Counted from the stretch's first letter, positions 36,117 to 48,713 are shown. The stretch: 64,000 nucleotides of DNA from Reticulitermes speratus (GCA_021186555.1 JAJKFL010000003.1:41560408-41624407), one strand, 5' to 3'. The notes: generated by a model not told the origin, from the sequence alone. Numbers and translations are program-made.

Positions 36117-36376
36117 CTTTTTTTCCAATGGCTCGACAGCCCCTTGGGGGCCTAGACCGCCTCATTTTTCGACGCTTCACGATCACACTTTAGACACACC
36201 ACACTCCGTAGGACTCCTCTGGACGAGGGACCAGCCCGTCGCAGAGACCTCTACCTGACAACACACAACACTCACAACAGACAGACATCCATGCCCTAGG
36301 CGGGATTCGAACCCACAATCCCAGTAAGCGAGCGGCCGCAGACCCACGCCTTAGACCGCACGGCCACTGGGATCGG
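36117..36376 (-). mobile_element. SINE-A, full length
   Basis: A reverse copy with poly-T (A tail) at 36117-36124, the 'cctaggcc'-like module as 'gggggcctagaccgcctc', body 'gaggagtcctacggag', B box 'gggttcgaatcccg', and the A-box-bearing head ending at 'cactgggatcgg'. Well preserved. Confidence 0.93.
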
Positions 36377-37060
36377 CTTGCCTTCTTTTAAAAAAGCAAA
36401 CTATCTGATTGAGCAAGAGATTCTGTACGAAATATATGCCAGAACAGCGTCAGATATCCACACTTCTCGAAAGACTGGGCCCGACTACGAGTATATCACA
36501 ACAGACGGTGTTGAGGACTAGCGTCTACACTGGCTGCTGCCTTAATATAAAAGGCGACTTAGTACTTTTTCTCTACATATGAGGCTCATCTTATAGATTC
36601 ACATTTTTATCTTTCAACTTAACTACAACCACTATAGGTATTTGTCCAAGTCAGGATATCCAATAGCATTTCCTTTCAGCGCAGAATTCTGAAAACATCT
36701 CTGTCCGTCCTGATGATAACGCTGAGGTAATAATACAGGCACTTCAGTTTATGGCAATAGGCGGTGGTGAGAGGAGAGGAAACTAATATTGGGATTCTAA
36801 GATGTCCGGGTAGGGAAGAAAAAAAATTGTAGAGAGGGTTTAATACAGAAAAGCTGAAGGGGTGTTCTCCCTTCTTTTCTTCAATGGATAAACGCGGTCA
36901 GAATTCCAACAACTTATTCCTGTTCAGCAAACATGCAGTGGAATGTCACGCGGAGGTTATTACGACATGGCAACATCGCTTGTAAAGCCTGGTGGTAACT
37001 ATATGCACCGTCAATTTTGCCACCAATAACTCTGAATTTTGCCCACGCTGTGCACGTATG
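36377..37060. other. No recognisable feature
   Basis: No gene or repeat recognised. Confidence 0.4.

Positions 37061-37096
<36 letters not shown>
37061..37096. repeat. (TTA)n microsatellite
   Basis: About 12 tta units. It produces Tyr- and Ile-run reading frames that are not genes. Confidence 0.95.
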
Positions 37097-37099
<3 letters not shown>

Positions 37100-39196
37100 T
37101 GTTATTTCGCTATACAGCATTCACAGATTTATCTTCTAGAAAAAACGCACACTGTGGTCTCTGTAAAGTATAAACTGAATGTTTACCTATACTGCAGATG
37201 AATTTTCGTCTTCAAAGGGCTCAAATTAATGTTTTCACAAAACAACACAACTGTGGCTCCGGAACGTACAAATCGTTTGTGTAAAACGGAAAAAGAAACC
37301 AAATTACTTTCCCCATGGTGTTCAAATCTACCTATTTTCATGCAGAATAAAATTAGTACAACTGAATATTATTATTCAAAAGAAAACACTATTTTAATAT
37401 GTAATATTTAGTATGACTAAGTATATCGCAACTATTAGACCTACGTATACAAATTTATAAGTTACATATGCGGAAATGTACATGTATATTTAAGTTACTA
37501 TAATAATGCTTCAAAATTCTTACCTACATTCCACCCAAAAAAGTTTCGTGAATTGAATATAAATAATTATGTTCAGTCTTTCCAAGTGGGAAGGTTTATT
37601 TCTTATCGCGGAGAAAGCTGCTGCGTAAGACACTGGCGATAAGTGGTTTTCTTTAGCATTCAGTGAGATGGCACACATGGTTTACCATTGCCCAGTAAAG
37701 GCTCAGAATGACGTTCAGAAAACTTTGTCAACATTGGGACAATAATGTATTATCTATATACAAAGCACTCAAATTGTTTAAATTATTAAAAAATACTTAA
37801 CCCCTCCCCGGTAAGTAATGGACAATTTCAACTTCTAGAAAGAAGTGCAGCGTTTAGTTATTAATTACTTACAAACTTTATAAAAATATGGAGTCAAAAC
37901 ACAGAATTAAAAATTCCGTTAACTTTATTACCTGTCTGCTTATAAAATATTGCTACATCGTCTACATTTTCCTCGTCTCTCTTAATTCGCTGGCTGTAAT
38001 AGTCCCTCCAGAAAAACGTCTGTAAGCTTTTCGATTCAGACTTCTTTGCTCTTCCTTTGCTGAACTTAGTGGAGTTATATGCCCATTATTCCATACGCCT
38101 TTAATGCATAATGCTCAAGCTGAAAGAATACCTCATCTTTTTATAGAGGATAGGGGCTATTTATTCCAATTCATTTTAATTTCTAATAAAAATTATGTTC
38201 CAATGTCATGACCCTATTAAATCGTCTAAGTGTAAATAATTAAGCCTGTGGTTAAGTGTTTGCGATATTGTTAGTGAACCTACATTCAAGATTACTTTGT
38301 TGATATGTCATAGAAAATGCAAGTTTTGGACAAGACTGCTATTTACGAAAAACGAAGCTTCCTAGAATCCACGTCGCTGTTACAAATAATGGATATTACA
38401 CTTCTGTGTATTACGGGTCCACTTCGTAAACCATAGCTTATAAATGCATCTGTGATGTCCGGATGAGATGTTTCAGCATCAACACTGTACTATTTAAATC
38501 ATAAGTGCGTCAGAAAAAAAGCATAGTAACTCTAAAAAGTATATCATCAACAACACTGAGGTGTCACTGATCGCCCAGTCTTAATTCAGGGACTTTGTGT
38601 GTTCCCTTAATTTCTTGTTACGTGTTTATAAACCTTCTAAATTTCTACTCAATTGTTTGAGATACGAATACTACGTTATTCCCTCTGTTACATAGTACTC
38701 TGTTAAGCCCTAATATGATGTCACATACATAAAATATGGCAAATAATTTCTCTCCTTAATCTTCGTTGTCAAAGTCCGTACTTCGGAAAAATTTTGAAAG
38801 TTTATCATCCATTACTTTATTCAGGTATACTGCGCGTACTTTTCCATTTCAGTTTTGTAAACTGCTTTTCACTGGTCACAAATATATGTTTGTACTTTGC
38901 GGTATTAGTTTTTTGCCACAAGATTATTAAATATAAGACTTTACAGCGAAAGCCTTTTCGCGGGTTTCAGTGACTAGCACGTTGTATAGTTATAATAATT
39001 TCCAACTTTATTCGGCTCATAACTTTCCATACACCGAGTTCCGCTTCCTACAGACTTTGTGTTAATCTAGTAATGAAAAGATGACCAGAAAAATTAAGCA
39101 TTAATTAATCCCTTATTTTATGTAAAATATTTAGCTATATCACGTACCGAAATTCAGACATTTCAGTTAGCAATTTTGTAGACCCGTAAGAGAGCA
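37097..39196. other. No recognisable feature
   Basis: Strongly AT-rich, with no structure noted. Confidence 0.4.
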
Positions 39197-39208
39197 TACC
39201 AATCTAGT

Positions 39209-39399
39209 AAGGTAAAGTTACAGTTCACCCTAGAATAGGCCATGAATGCCCAGAGGGGGAGTAGAGGTATAGCTCTACTCTTTCTTTAACCTCGGCGTTA
39301 GATGAGGGTGGGTGGTCAACGCCACGCCCCGGCCGCTTTACCCCCGGGAATGACCCGGTACCCATCGTACAGGAGGTTGGGTAGGCCCCAGGGCCGGTC
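39209..39399 (-). mobile_element. SINE-B, 5'-truncated, with exact target duplication
   Basis: Contains the SINE-B 3' body ('gagtagaggtatagctctac', 'ccgctttacccccggg', 'cagggccggtct') but not the tRNA head. The 12-base taccaatctagt occurs exactly at 39197-39208 and 39400-39411. Well preserved, so relatively young. Confidence 0.92.
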
Positions 39400-39411
39400 T
39401 ACCAATCTAGT

Positions 39412-40470
39412 TTTATTACTAAGAAAGAAGGGAAAAGCTTTTGAAATAAGCCACACGACTGTGGTATTTTAGATGATATGCTGAGAGTACCTTCCAGATG
39501 GGCTAAGTAATTACCGTGAAAGCCATCTCGTAACAGAGTTAAAACATGGAATTGTTTTCCTTGTTACATTTCAACGCGCTGTAAATTTTATATCACATTT
39601 AAACAGTCCGTACCGTCTGTGACGCAATTTTCGCTCTGGACGATAGTACGTAGTATCTGGGAAAAGGTCAAATTAAAGCGAAGCCGAAAAGGACGAGAAA
39701 CGTGACCGAATTCGGTACAACCTTATTATAAGGGCCTCAGATCTGCACCACTTCTCCTAAGCAATATATTATATGTGTTTCATAACACGTTAAACGCGAA
39801 ATCAAAACATATAAAAATACTGTCAAAACGCTTGGAAGGGAGGAAAGGAAAGGGAGCAGGAGGGGATTATAGCGGCAGCAAGTGTGACCAGACATAAGGA
39901 GATAGGAGAGGTGTGCAGAAAGAGGTATAAAAAAGTAGTAACAAAAGAGATATAATCTTATATATAACATTTTAAGACAGGGAAAGGAGGAAGGAATAGA
40001 AGTGCGAAGTGAAGGAGTGCAGGACGGGAAGTGGGGTAACAAAAATATGAAAAATGCACGTTTCCAATCTTGTTGTAAACTTGTAGTGTAAAGAAAAGAT
40101 GAAGATATACGATCAGTCAGGGGAGCGCCTCTGTGCGACAGTTCTGATGTTACGGTAACTGAGAAGGTAGTGTATTGACTGGAAAAGTGAGCTAAGTATA
40201 GTAATATTTAAACTGCAAGTTACTCGATTCTGGCAATCCAAATACTGGTACTAGCCTATCAAAGCCCAGTGGTTATTGTATTTACCGACACAGTTAAGAA
40301 TTACAAACGCGTAGTTTTGCCCACACAGTACGATTCTAACACAACAAAGAGCAACTCTGTACCTAAACAGCATTCAAAACTTGTTCTCTGTAAGGTATGT
40401 ACTGAATCATTATATAATGCAGTTTAATTCTAGATTTGATAGCTGTGTCATTGTCCTGACAGCTGAATGT
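39412..40470. other. No gene recognised; purine-rich stretch
   Basis: About 39835-40035 is markedly purine-rich on the plus strand (gga/agg/gaa words). The 101-codon minus frame there is a consequence of that bias. Confidence 0.4.
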
Positions 40471-40479
40471 CACCCTGTC

Positions 40480-40600
40480 ATCGCTGAGGCCCGGATTCGA
40501 TACAAGGCCAGTCTGTGTGAGTTGTAGCCTACAGTGACAAAGTGGAAATGAGACAGTTTTGCCTCAGAACATGTAGCTTTTCCCCTGTCGATATCATTAA
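40480..40600 (+). mobile_element. SINE-D, diverged
   Basis: B box 'ggcccggattcgatac' is followed by 'gtgacaaagtgg' and 'agcttttcccctgtcgat', the landmarks of SINE-D in order. The A-box part is not clear. Confidence 0.6.
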
Positions 40601-41247
40601 AGTCATGCTCCTCTTATCAGAATGGTGTGGGAACGAAGTCTGGGAAAGTTCAAAGAACTGCTCTGTCGGATATCGGAGAGCATTTGACAGAAAAGTACTG
40701 TCACACTGTTCTAGTCTTGAGAGGTTTTAATCCGCTAACATATCAACCATAGAAGTATAAGTGTTGAAATATATGACACAAATTTATGATACACTCATAA
40801 ATAAATATTTGCATGTTTCTATTGTCCTTAGTGGAAGTTAGGCAACATTCCCTTATTGAAACTCAAATTGTAGATTAATTATGATTGTCGTGTAAATACG
40901 AGTAATTAACTCCTAGAAGAAATTCATTTAATAAACGCTACTAGTTTCTCTGACTGTCAGAAAGGAAACAAACTTACTAATTATGTAACCAGAAGGTTCC
41001 TTTCCGTTTCCACAATATTCCATCACTCGAACATATCCTAAGACAAATGTAACAAACCCTAGACTTCATATCCTACTTTCTTGACATTTAATACGTCAAC
41101 CTCCCATCTACCCATAGGTCTTCCAATTGGTCCATTCCTTTTAGATTTTTTCAACTAAAACCTTGTCGTTTCTCCCACGCGTGTATATATGCCCCGCCTA
41201 CTATCACACTCCTTGATTTTTCTCACCTTAATAATATATGGCTCAAG
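40601..41247. other. No recognisable feature
   Basis: No gene or repeat recognised. Confidence 0.4.
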
Positions 41248-41319
41248 GAACACGTTAATTAGATATGATAAGAGAACCAACAAATGCGCATAAGTGTATG
41301 AAAGTATATTATATACACC

Positions 41320-41370
41320 GTATACCTCCTACATGTTTCGGCCACTCATGTGACCATCTTCCGGGAAGTG
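41320..41370 (-). ncRNA. Hammerhead motif with core defect, left arm
   Basis: Minus strand: stem I acttcc pairs with ggaggt, and stem II ggtcac/gtggcc, GAAAC and GUA are present, but the core reads CGGAAGA instead of CUGANGA (41363-41357). Loss of U4 should abolish or strongly reduce cleavage. Confidence 0.55.
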
Positions 41371-41554
41371 CACTACAAAGGCTAGATACATCGAAATATT
41401 ACAGAAGTATTAGAACCAATGCACATATATAAAATATAAAATTTTACAAACAATACATGGTTTAAGATACATGTTAAAGATTAAAATACAGATAAAAGTA
41501 GTTTTGATTGATTCTGATGGGTACCTCGGTAGAGTTACCCATACTTTGTAATGC

Positions 41555-41600
41555 ACCTTCCTGAAGATGGTCACATGAGTGACCGAAACATGTAGCAGGT
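41555..41600 (+). ncRNA. Type I hammerhead ribozyme motif, right arm
   Basis: Stem I accttc (41555-41560) pairs with gcaggt (41595-41600) at five of six positions. Core CUGAAGA (41561-41567) and one extra U precede a perfect six-pair stem II, ggtcac/gtgacc, with loop atga. GAAAC, at and GUA (41592-41594) follow, with cleavage predicted after 41594. Confidence 0.8.
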
Positions 41601-41711
41601 ATACGGTGTATATAATATACTTTCATACACTTATGTGCATTTGTTGGTTTTGTTGTCATATCTAATTGGTTAGTGCATGGTTATGGATCATTTAAAACTG
41701 AACACGTTAAT

Positions 41712-42741
41712 ATTTTCCTCACCAGCCTCAAATGAGACTTCCCCAACTTTCACAGCCTGTTGTCGCTTTAATTTCCGCTATTTAAATTGCCTACTGTTAA
41801 CAAAATAAATTTGACTGCATCTTGTTCAGTAGAATATGCAACAACGTCGCAGCTGCGAAGTTTCTTGTCGAGTCGACAGATCTGCAAATAACTGTGAAAA
41901 GGTGTTTACAAGTTCTTAATGTAACGGCGCAATCGGCAGCATTCGGGGGGGGGGGGGGGCTCGCTGGCATGTAATTCACCGTTAATATTTATATAAACCA
42001 AATTACCTACATCCATATTTCAAAAAACTTATCTTTGGCAATATCCATTAATAGTATTCTAATACGGATTTTGTTACGGAATCTGCATTTGCACAGTACT
42101 AGTGAAAATTTCAGGAACAGGGGCTACTCTTCCAAGTACGCTGGGGGCCCAAATATTTCTTGAAAAGTTCTGCTTGTGGTGACTTTGATCCAGTGACATG
42201 ATGCTTGGATGTATCCTGCACATTTTTCAGATTATATCTACACTGTTTCGGATGTTGGCTGCGTCTCCGTTTTCGGATTAAAAAATAAACTTCTTCGGGC
42301 TCGTCAAAGCAAGCTAGTCGAACCTGACTGCGACCTTAACCGGTTATGCCCTGTTTCTAGCGTACAACGCAGGATTTTGGTCATTGCAACGAGAAGACCT
42401 ATTGCACTTTTGAAGAGAAATCAGGATACGATGTGATTGTAGTTCAGGAAATATCTGCTTACAACACTCAGGTTTTTTGATACTTACAAATCTGTTGAGA
42501 CAGTCAGTATAATTGGAACACGAGCCACTCACGTGAAACGAAGACAAGATTAATTTAATTACTGTCTTCAGAACACACAGAAATGTGACATACTTTGCAC
42601 ACACACTACTACAATGATCTGAAATTATAGTATGTTGGCTGTGAGGCGGGAGTTGCAGATTTCCAGTCGGAACTTCAAAATAGTCACGACGTGTGACTGG
42701 TATAGACATGTAATTACCAATGTAACACATAACCAATTACA
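41712..42741. other. No gene recognised; poly-G tract
   Basis: A poly-G run lies at about 41945-41959. A 130-codon minus frame at 42344-42736 has no recognisable domain. Confidence 0.4.
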
Positions 42742-43050
42742 CGTCGGCACTAGGTATAAGCACATTAACCAATTAACCAACCGTCGGCACTAGGTATAAG
42801 CACATGTAACCAATTAACCAACCGTCGGCACTAGGTATAAGCACATGTAATACCAATTAACCAAATCCGCGGCACTATAGGTATAAGCACATGTAACCAA
42901 TTAACCAAGCCGTTGGCACTTAGGTATATAAGCACATGTAACCAATTAACCAACCGTCGGCACTAGGTATAAGCACGTGTAACCAATTAACCAACCGTCG
43001 GCACTAGGTATAAGCACATGTAACCAATTAACCAACCGTCGGCACTAGGT
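42742..43050. repeat. 41-bp minisatellite, about 7.4 copies
   Basis: Units share ccgtcggcactaggtataag, then cacatgtaaccaattaacc. Copies 1, 2, 6 and 7 are nearly identical. Copies 3-5 carry scattered 1-3 base insertions. A partial unit precedes the array. Confidence 0.95.
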
Positions 43051-44422
43051 CCTCAATGACAGTCACGAATTATACTTATATTACTGACCTTACTTATTGT
43101 GATCCTTTTATGTGAACTTCAAGGGTTGTTTATATAAATTAATCGATATTAATGTTATGTTTATCTTCCCATTTAGATCTATGTCTCCCAAATGGTCTCT
43201 CTCCTTTTGATTTTCTAGCTAAAATTTTGTACACACTTCTTCACGACATTGTACGGTCTATATGTCTCGCCCATCCAAATCTCCTTTTATTGGTAATTCT
43301 AATAATACGTCATAATCAATGCAGATTATTAAAATCTTCAATACCATTTTCAAAAAATTTCAATTGTATCAGGCAGTTGGAATGTTTCTAATGTAGAAGA
43401 GATATACATTGTGTTTCTAAGGGCCACACTTCCATATACAGCTTTTGGATAGGCTTATGCGATGCTGAAATACGTAATATTCAAAATGTAATGTTGCATT
43501 TACTCTACTTCCGTGACACGTTGTAAAAGTGTTTGGTAAACTTATGGACACAGCTTCAAGAATTTTTGAAAGAACAGAAGTGTTACCTGTGGAATACCTT
43601 TCTTAAGGCTAAAGAAATGTTACTTTATTATTTCCCTCAACCAACATTTATTGCAAACGCTTGGCAGTATTCTTCCTACTAGGATGGATGAACCTGTCAG
43701 TTATATAAATATACAAATAGGCCAATAAGTAAAATTTATGCCTGCAACATGTAATACATATGTTGATTTATTTTTGTTATGGAGAAAATCTGACTCTATC
43801 GAAAGGCAAAGGGTTTTCTCTGTTACTTTACGTGTCAATTTATACATAGAGAACAATAAATCTCAATTTGTGCACGTGAAAGTGTGCACATTGGCGGTTT
43901 TTGTTCCACAAAGCAATATTTTATTTCCATATAGGCCTATTTTGTTGAGACATTGCTGCAGAGGAGGGGGGGGGGGCTACCTGTCAGCACAGAGCACAGC
44001 CATGCATCTTCCACACTTGTCACTTGCTACTGCAACTGATATATTTATGCTCCCATATAGCAATGGCAGACGCTCCGTATAACTACACACTCCTGCATAC
44101 AGTATTTGTCACTTTACTTGCACACTGACCGAACTGCGTCAGTTGCCGGTGCTACTCATTATAAGAGCATAAAAAAGTGTTAGGCTGTAGTGAAGTTTAA
44201 AAACGCTACATCGAAAGGTCTAAGAATACGCCTCTTCCTTCCTTTATGCACAGAATTTAAATCACCACAGTTAACTACAATGCCTGAAAGCATCCTAAAT
44301 GATTCACTGAACTGTCCGTTTTTTCCTCTGTTCTATCTCATCCGTTAGACCTGTGTTTCCCAATTTAATTAGGCAACGAAGCTCACTGACACTCGAAAAT
44401 TTCTTGCGGGAATCCTCATACA
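43051..44422. other. No gene recognised; poly-G tract
   Basis: Poly-G at about 43966-43976. Open frames at 43.2 and 43.7-44.1 kb are unsupported. Confidence 0.4.
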
Positions 44423-44432
44423 ATTCTCATAC

Positions 44433-44720
44433 ATAAAAAGGTAAAGTTCATTCTATAACCTGCAATGAAGGCACAAACGGGGTGTAGAAATACAGATCCA
44501 CTCTTTCTTTAACCTCGGCGCTAGATGGGGGTGGGTAGTTAAAGCCACGCCCCGGCCACTTTAAACCGGGAAAGAGACCCGGTACCCATTGTATAGCAGG
44601 CTGAGTGGGCCTCAGGGCCTGTCTGGACGGGTGCAGAAAATCTCGCCCCCCACCGAGATTCGATCCCCGGACCGTCCACCCCGTAGCAAGTCGCTATACC
44701 GACTACGCTATCCTGGCCCC
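44433..44720 (-). mobile_element. SINE-B, full length
   Basis: Reverse copy with 'aaaggtaaagttc' end, body 'ggtgggtag', 'ccccggccactt', 'gagacccggtacccattgta', B box in reverse 'gagattcgatcccc' and head ending 'tcctggcccc'. A direct repeat attctcata(c/t) at 44423-44432 and 44721-44730 fits a target duplication. Confidence 0.92.
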
Positions 44721-44944
44721 ATTCTCATATGTGTGAAGATATAAATACGACATCAAATAGAAGTGAGGACAATAACAAGCGGATGCTAAATGAGGATGTG
44801 CAATCAACATGTTATTTAATTGCACATGTTTAGGAAAAAACAAATTTATTGTATACAAAAAATTAACCTTAAAAACCAATACGCAGTTTCGTAACGAAAA
44901 AATTGAATATACGGTTATTTTATTTATTCTAGTACTACAACAAT

Positions 44945-45234
44945 GCAGGGCCGGGATAGCTCAGTCGGTATAGCGACTCGCTACGGGCTGGACGGTGCGG
45001 GGATCGAATCCCGGTGGAGGCGAGATTTTTCGCAGCGGCCCAGACCGGCCCTGGGGCCCATCCAGCCTCCTATACAAAGGGTACCGGGTCTCTTTCCCGG
45101 GGGTAAAGCGGCCTGGGCGTGGAGTTGACCACCCACCCTGATCTAGTGCCAGGGTTAAAGAAAGAGTACAGCTATACCTCTACTCCCCCTCTGGGCCTTC
45201 GTGGCCTGTTCTAGGGAGAACTTTACATTTACGT
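44945..45234 (+). mobile_element. SINE-B, full length reference copy
   Basis: The head is strikingly tRNA-like: gggccgggatagctcagtcg, A box 'tagctcagtcggtatagcg' at 44957-44975 and B box 'gggatcgaatccc' at 45000-45012. The body contains 'tctttcccgggggtaaagcg' and 'gttgaccacccaccctgat'. A near-exact 12-bp direct repeat (tactacaacaat at 44933-44944, tactgcaacaat at 45235-45246) flanks it. It is a SINE rather than a tRNA gene, because a family body follows and the cloverleaf lacks a proper acceptor stem. Confidence 0.95.
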
Positions 45235-45253
45235 TACTGCAACAATTCAGGAA

Positions 45254-45441
45254 TACAGTTGAACTCGGTTATAACGACATCGGTGTATGCGCCAGCTCAT
45301 CTATAGCGTCAGATACTCTGTGAAACCAATGAATTCCTTACTGTTAACCATAAAATCATACTACTCGGTTACTACAATATTAGTTAATAATGGCACTAAA
45401 TATTCAGTCTCTTTCATGACGTTATAACCGAGTTCGAGTTA
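45254..45441. mobile_element. pogo-like MITE, about 188 bp
   Basis: The inverted termini share gaactcggttataacg, starting tacagttgaactcggtta on the left and reversed as taactcgaactcggttataa on the right. This is the terminal style of pogo/Tigger elements. No transposase. Confidence 0.75.
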
Positions 45442-45446
45442 TTTCA

Positions 45447-48400
45447 TGGAATGAATCGAGCCAAACAAAAATGAAAATTACTTGAAATGAAGTTTATAAG
45501 AACCACAATAATTATTATTATTGAATCTTTTTATGCTGTAACAGCATTTTATCGCGGATCGCTTATTTCACATCGCCGAGCCCCAGAGTTCCGCTCAACG
45601 CCATCTGGGAAACACTGATTCAGAGTGCGGGCACACTAAGCGATCGAGCCCTGTCTAGTCAAATCCAGTCCGACTGAAAGCAAAACAGCAACTGTACTTA
45701 AATTGCCTCTTCTCGACTCAGGCAGTGTGACACCCGCATGTAAGAATTCTATGTAAAAGAATTAAATTTGTCTTTGTACCGTCTACGTGTCACATTGTTT
45801 AAACTCGACTGGACCCTATTAAAGATAGTGCGCATGCAACATTAGTTACATTAATGGAGAAAAATCGTTATATCCGCCAACTGTGGATCGAAGTGCATCT
45901 GACGGGTTTCGGTTCTCAGAGCACCGCGAAAACCAGCGTCTACTGCACTGTAAGAATTAATAAAGATGTTTTGGAGTGGAGGGAAATTTAAATAATTCGA
46001 CTGTCAAATTATAGCTCCTCTCGTAATGTTACTTAGTGAAAACCTACAAATGTGAAAACAGAGTTTAACACAGATCACACATAACTAATTAAAAAATAAT
46101 TTTATCCAGCATTATAATATAAAGTTTGTTTGAAATGCAAAATAAGATTAATCTGAACTGATGTTAAGATTTAAAAACTAAAGGCGCTGACATAATATCA
46201 AAACATTTCGCGGAAGCACTGAGTTTTAGAAAACACGTGGAGCAAGTCCGTGTATTCTGTGATAAAATGGCAGAAGTAACGTAATGAGCACTCCTCGCTT
46301 GAAGAAGTCCCGATTAATTGCTGATCGTAACGAGCTGCCAGTGACACTTGACGTGAAACCAGCGCTGCTGCGAGTTGCTACACTACAGTTCCTGCAGCAG
46401 GGATGTCAACCGAACGACAAGCACATTTCAGGAACGGGAGAATAAAGGAACGCTTATGCAGTTACCGCCTCCAGACAGACGGGAATTAAATTTCTGCGAA
46501 AAGATCTCTGATTACAACTCGAAGTTTAAACACAGCCAATTTTAAAGCTAAGAATTTGACCTGGCCGAATTCAATTAATTTTATCGATATTATTACTCGT
46601 AATAATGGTGTCGGTTTTCTGATTTCGTTACTTGTTACTTGACACTCACCTGAAGAAGGTACATTGTTTCCTGGAAAAGGGTAAATTAGCTACATTTACA
46701 TTATTATAATAATAATGTTAATATTAATAATAACAATAATTTTCTGAAACTCAAGAACGCATTTCCAGGGGTGTAACTGCAGACATCAATATACCGTATT
46801 ATGAAGGATGCAGTGCTTATACCAGTCATTAACATGTCCGAGCAATAACAATTTTTCATAGAGCGACCAGCTACATTCATGACCGATTATTTCTTTCATT
46901 TTACTGAAACCCCTTACCCACTCGTTAAATGATTTTGTTCACCTTCTGCATAAATTCGTTAAATGTGTTTACCCGGTGTTGTGGGTCTATACTACACGGC
47001 TAAGAATCTTGTTCTTTGAATTTGCGTTTCCACCTGGGTTGCCATGTGTTTAATATCGTTCTGTACTTCTTTTTTTTTTTAATATTAAGCTTTACTTTCT
47101 TTGTTGGTTTAATACATCGAGACTCTTCTTACAGGTATCAAGTTGTTCCTTACACCAACTTCCTTTGAATTAAAAAATGATACACTGAAGTGACTGTGAT
47201 GTATACAATACCTTGATGTGTAGCTGTAGTGAAAAGTAGGTTGTAGCACCCAAAAAAACACTACCATCAGAGTCGCTCTATTTAGAGCAGCATATGTTTA
47301 GTCCGTTTGTGTTTATAACGCCTATACATGTCCATAAGATCATGGAGAGAGTAGTTTCCTATGTCGCCAATCAATGGATTCGGATGATGCAGGCAGTGGG
47401 CATAAAACCTCGCTGCAAGATGATGGACACATGCTTGAAGAACGTCAACTCCTAAGGTACTATGGAGGAGGGGGATGGGAGTGTTACGAGGAGAGTTCGA
47501 GATAACCCGTAAACATTTTTCTGTACTTCTCTTACGTCAAAAATATTATACTAATAAGAATATTGTTTATGAGATTTATTTTACATCTAAAATTACATGT
47601 TTTAAGTTAGGTGGTCATAGAACGTGTTTCTAATATTTAAATGTGGCTACGGAAAATTTCTGTAACAGAATCACTGGCTGTGACACACCGATTTCTCCTG
47701 ATATGGAGATCTTTTAAATACGACTAGCTCAGTAAAAGTACTTAGTATACTTTTGAAAATTCATGCACGAAGAGACAAGTAGACGCTCGTCTAACTGTGC
47801 GTGTGTTTCTCGTAATTCTGTCTGAATACTGTCTGCAGCTACTGTGAGTCGTCACGAGCAACCCGCTTCTCGATCAGTGCTGGTGGCGTCCAAGTACTAA
47901 CTGTGCAGGCTGTACCACATGTCGGCGTGTTATGTATTGACGCAGTGTGACTGCTGAGCATACACTGATAATAAATCAGGAGGACTCTGTTGACAAAACA
48001 CTCCCACAACCCCCCCCCCCCTAAAGCCGTCTGTCCTCAGGACATGTCACGCATCCTGCGCGTGAATTCCTCGTCCTTCCCTCCATCGCCGTCGTCATAA
48101 TTGTCATCATTATTATCATCATCCTCATCCTCTCCACCACCACAACTACCAACACCATAATAAAAAACAAAAACACAATAATAACAATACTAATCACAGT
48201 ACTTCCCTTACGTCAGTGAAAGGAGGCCTAAATAACAACAAACGATGGGTTTAAGAACTCTTGTCTACATTTACCTTACGCAACTTTAAGAAGAACATAC
48301 ATTAATTAAACAAAATTTGAAATAGAATAAGGAATGGTTTGACATCCAGAAAAACCTCCAATTCAGATCATAACTCAGATTATCGCAACATTACAAGACG

Positions 48401-48637
48401 TCCCCCTTTGAGGCCGCACAACACACGACAGAATATTCACTTTAACCCGGAAGAACTAGATATCGATTTTAACTTTTAACTATTCATTTTAAACCCATTT
48501 TCTATTACTTTATGCAGAACACATTTCTGTTCAAAACAGTCTAATGAATTCGGTCTCTTTCATCTTACGAAAAATGTAAAATTGAGATCCCAATTATATA
48601 TACCAATATGAACAATAGTCGAACTTCATTTGTATAA
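45447..48637. other. No gene recognised; short simple repeats
   Basis: Contains poly-T near 47071 and poly-C near 48009, with cat/tca triplets around 48100-48140. The 45.6-46.0 kb part is less AT-rich but shows no recognisable frame. Confidence 0.4.
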
Positions 48638-48713
48638 TAACTTTAATACAGATTTTAATCTCACCTGATGACGGCTTTTTGCACTTATGCCGAAACATGT
48701 CGCATTAAAGTTA
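48638..48713 (+). ncRNA. Hammerhead-like motif with extended outer stem
   Basis: Core CUGAUGA (48665-48671), one extra nucleotide (C), stem II ggc/gcc with a long loop, GAAAC (48692-48696), at and GUC (48699-48701). Immediately flanking bases pair poorly. Ten outer bases, taactttaat (48638-48647) and attaaagtta (48704-48713), are perfectly complementary, leaving an internal loop. Confidence 0.6.

Larger units (their letters stand above)
41260..41699. mobile_element. Hammerhead-bearing foldback element, 440 bp
   Basis: The exact 12-bp direct repeat gaacacgttaat at 41248-41259 and 41700-41711 bounds the insertion. Inverted arms of about 110 bases (41261-41371 and 41552-41672) share 'accaacaaatgc', 'gtatattatatacaccgtat' and the ribozyme block. 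About 180 bases separate them. After the right arm comes a tail starting agtgcatggttatgg, loosely like the tail of the other foldbacks. The head motif accaacaaatgc is shared with the element at 22842. No coding capacity. Confidence 0.85.

Noticed and set aside
36914..37201. Open frames with Tyr or Ile runs
   Set aside because: Generated by the (TTA)n microsatellite.
39737..40042. 101-codon minus-strand open frame
   Set aside because: Produced by a purine-rich tract; Ser/Pro/Leu-rich low-complexity translation.
42742..43050. CRISPR-like array
   Set aside because: The units are contiguous tandem repeats without unique spacers, in an evidently eukaryotic context.
44945..45020. Possible genuine tRNA gene
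   Set aside because: A and B boxes are good, but there is no proper acceptor stem, the sequence runs into a SINE body found in several copies, and target duplications flank the whole unit.
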